Part shown: piece after piece, positions 62,916 to 64,000 of the stretch
Layout: each line of letters starts with the position of its first letter
Numbering within the stretch: the stretch's first letter is position 1
NCBI RefSeq assembly: GCF_002834385.1
Contig: NZ_PITQ01000004.1
Location: 62,001-126,000, forward strand
Reading direction: 5' to 3'
DNA from: Rahnella sp. AA
Lineage (GTDB): Bacteria; Pseudomonadota; Gammaproteobacteria; Enterobacterales; Enterobacteriaceae
Length of the DNA stretch: 64,000 nt
The notes under the pieces: model-generated
Seen by the model: the letters and a program-made list of their open reading frames with translations, nothing else
Told to the model about the DNA's origin: nothing
Database searches by the model: none
Translations under genes and position numbers: made by a program

Positions 62916-63940
62916 GCAGCATGAGCTCCCCAATGCCGTCGCGACGCCGTTCTCCTGTCTGGGCGCTGATCGGCCTCGGTGGTGCTCTGTTGGTACTGGC
63001 TATTCTGGCAGCCAATACCGGCGCGATGGCGTTGTCACTGCATACCTTGTTAACGCGGCCTTTTGACGACGGATTATGGCAAATCTGGCTGACCGTTCGT
63101 CTGCCCCGCGTGCTGCTGGCCGTAGTGGTCGGTTGCGCGCTGGCCTGTTCCGGAGCCGTTATGCAGGGTTTATTCCGTAACCCGCTGGCGGATCCGGGTT
63201 TACTCGGGATCAGTAGCGGCGCGGCGCTGGCTGTGGCGCTGACTATTGTCATGCCGCTTTCGCTGCCGCCAATTCTGGCGCTCTACGGCCACATGATAAG
63301 TGCCTTTGCGGGGAGCCTGGCGATTTCGGCCATTGTCTTCGCGCTGAGCCGTTTCGGGCATGGCGGGTTGTCGCGTTTACTTCTCGCCGGGATTGCCATT
63401 AACGCCCTGTGCGGTGCAGCGGTTGGCGTGCTGACTTACGTCAGCGATGATCAGCAATTGCGACAGTTTTCGTTGTGGAGCATGGGCAGCCTCGGGCAGG
63501 CACAGTGGCCAACGCTGGCAGTTGCCGCGTCGTTAATTCTACCCGCCTGCGTGGCGACATTATTCATGGCGCGCCGCCTGAATATTTTACAGCTCGGTGA
63601 GGAAGATGCGCATTACCTTGGCGTTAACGTCCGCCGCACTCAGCTGCAATTATTGCTTCTGAGTGCATTGCTGGTGGGCGCTGCGGTTGCGGTTTCCGGT
63701 GTCATCGGTTTTATCGGCCTGGTCATTCCTCACCTGCTGCGCATCCGGCTGGGCGCGGATCATCGCTGGTTATTACCGGGTTCAGCCATGGCCGGAGCCT
63801 GCCTGTTATTGCTGGCCGACACGCTGGCAAGAACGCTGGTCGCACCGGCAGAAATGCCGGTGGGTCTGCTAACGAGTCTGCTGGGTGGTCCGTATTTCCT
63901 ATGGTTAATTTTACGTCCCGGGGTACCGCGCAATGTCTGA
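62912..63940 (+). CDS. hmuU: HmuU, haem ABC transporter permease
   Basis: 342 residues, FecCD/BtuC-type permease with about ten membrane helices. The family motifs [20 protein letters not shown] and [16 protein letters not shown] are clear, and [23 protein letters not shown] marks the end. ATG overlaps the hmuT stop. Works as a homodimer with HmuV. Confidence 0.95.
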   Translation: MSSMSSPMPSRRRSPVWALIGLGGALLVLAILAANTGAMALSLHTLLTRPFDDGLWQIWLTVRLPRVLLAVVVGCALACSGAVMQGLFRNPLADPGLLGISSGAALAVALTIVMPLSLPPILALYGHMISAFAGSLAISAIVFALSRFGHGGLSRLLLAGIAINALCGAAVGVLTYVSDDQQLRQFSLWSMGSLGQAQWPTLAVAASLILPACVATLFMARRLNILQLGEEDAHYLGVNVRRTQLQLLLLSALLVGAAVAVSGVIGFIGLVIPHLLRIRLGADHRWLLPGSAMAGACLLLLADTLARTLVAPAEMPVGLLTSLLGGPYFLWLILRPGVPRNV

Positions 63941-64000
63941 TCTCACTTCATTGCTGGTTGCGGAAAATCTGTCATATTCCGCAGGGGGGCGTCGCTTAAT
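63933..64000 (+). CDS. hmuV: HmuV, haem ABC transporter ATPase (start only)
   Basis: The first 22 codons ([20 protein letters not shown] onward) are in the window. The N-terminus fits a FecE/BtuD-type ATPase, and it starts eight bases inside hmuU, the normal arrangement of hmuTUV. No catalytic motif is visible yet. Confidence 0.8.
   Translation, partial: MSDLTSLLVAENLSYSAGGRRL

Overview
The window is chromosomal DNA of a member of the Enterobacterales. Gene content and order follow the Escherichia coli sap, dtpA-to-mdtK and pykF-lpp-suf-ppsA-aroH segments, and the protein sequences are close to but clearly distinct from E. coli. A hmu-type haem operon directly after aroH, with sodC, sodB, nemR and lhr missing from their E. 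coli positions, points to the Yersiniaceae (Rahnella, Ewingella, Serratia or Yersinia relatives). The genus is an inference. I see no prophage, insertion sequence, CRISPR array or plasmid function.

Layout. 1-4.0 kb: end of sapA and all of sapBCDF, a peptide ABC importer. 4.1-5.4 kb: a two-domain AhpD/carboxymuconolactone-decarboxylase-like protein. 5.9-7.4 kb: dtpA. 7.5-15.3 kb: an accessory block placed between dtpA and gstA, which are neighbours in E. coli. It holds three c-di-GMP proteins (GAF-PAS-PAS-GGDEF, membrane-GGDEF, PAS-GGDEF-EAL), an AraC-type regulator, a small membrane protein and a DapA paralogue. 15.5-29 kb: gstA, pdxY, tyrS, pdxH, mliC, anmK, slyB, slyA, ydhIJK, ydhF, ydhL, nemA, gloA, rnt. 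29.9-39.4 kb: grxD, mepH, ynhF, purR, punR, punC, cfa, ribE, mdtK. 39.6-39.8 kb: two identical tRNA-Val(GAC) genes. 40-43.5 kb: pykF, lpp, ldtE. 43.8-49.5 kb: the sufABCDSE operon on the minus strand. 50-55.4 kb: a Fur-box-preceded Cys-rich hypothetical gene, menI, ydiJ, ydiK. 55.6 kb: the small RNA gene rprA. 55.8-60.7 kb: ppsA, ppsR, aroH. 61 kb to the end: hmuSTU and the start of hmuV under a Fur box.

How the genes work together. Iron is a strong theme on the right: Fur-like boxes precede sufA, the hypothetical gene at 49990 and the haem operon, linking Fe-S repair to haem uptake. Cra-like sites at pykF (downstream of the promoter) and upstream of ppsA fit opposite control of glycolysis and gluconeogenesis, and ppsR controls PpsA activity. 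Envelope-stress inputs are visible as a PhoP box at slyB, a SlyA box between slyA and ydhI, and an RcsB-like box at rprA. The most unusual material is the c-di-GMP block, the fused AhpD-like gene beside sap, the Cys-rich Fur-associated gene, an orphan terminator in the ydhL-nemA gap, and several long inverted repeats in intergenic DNA.
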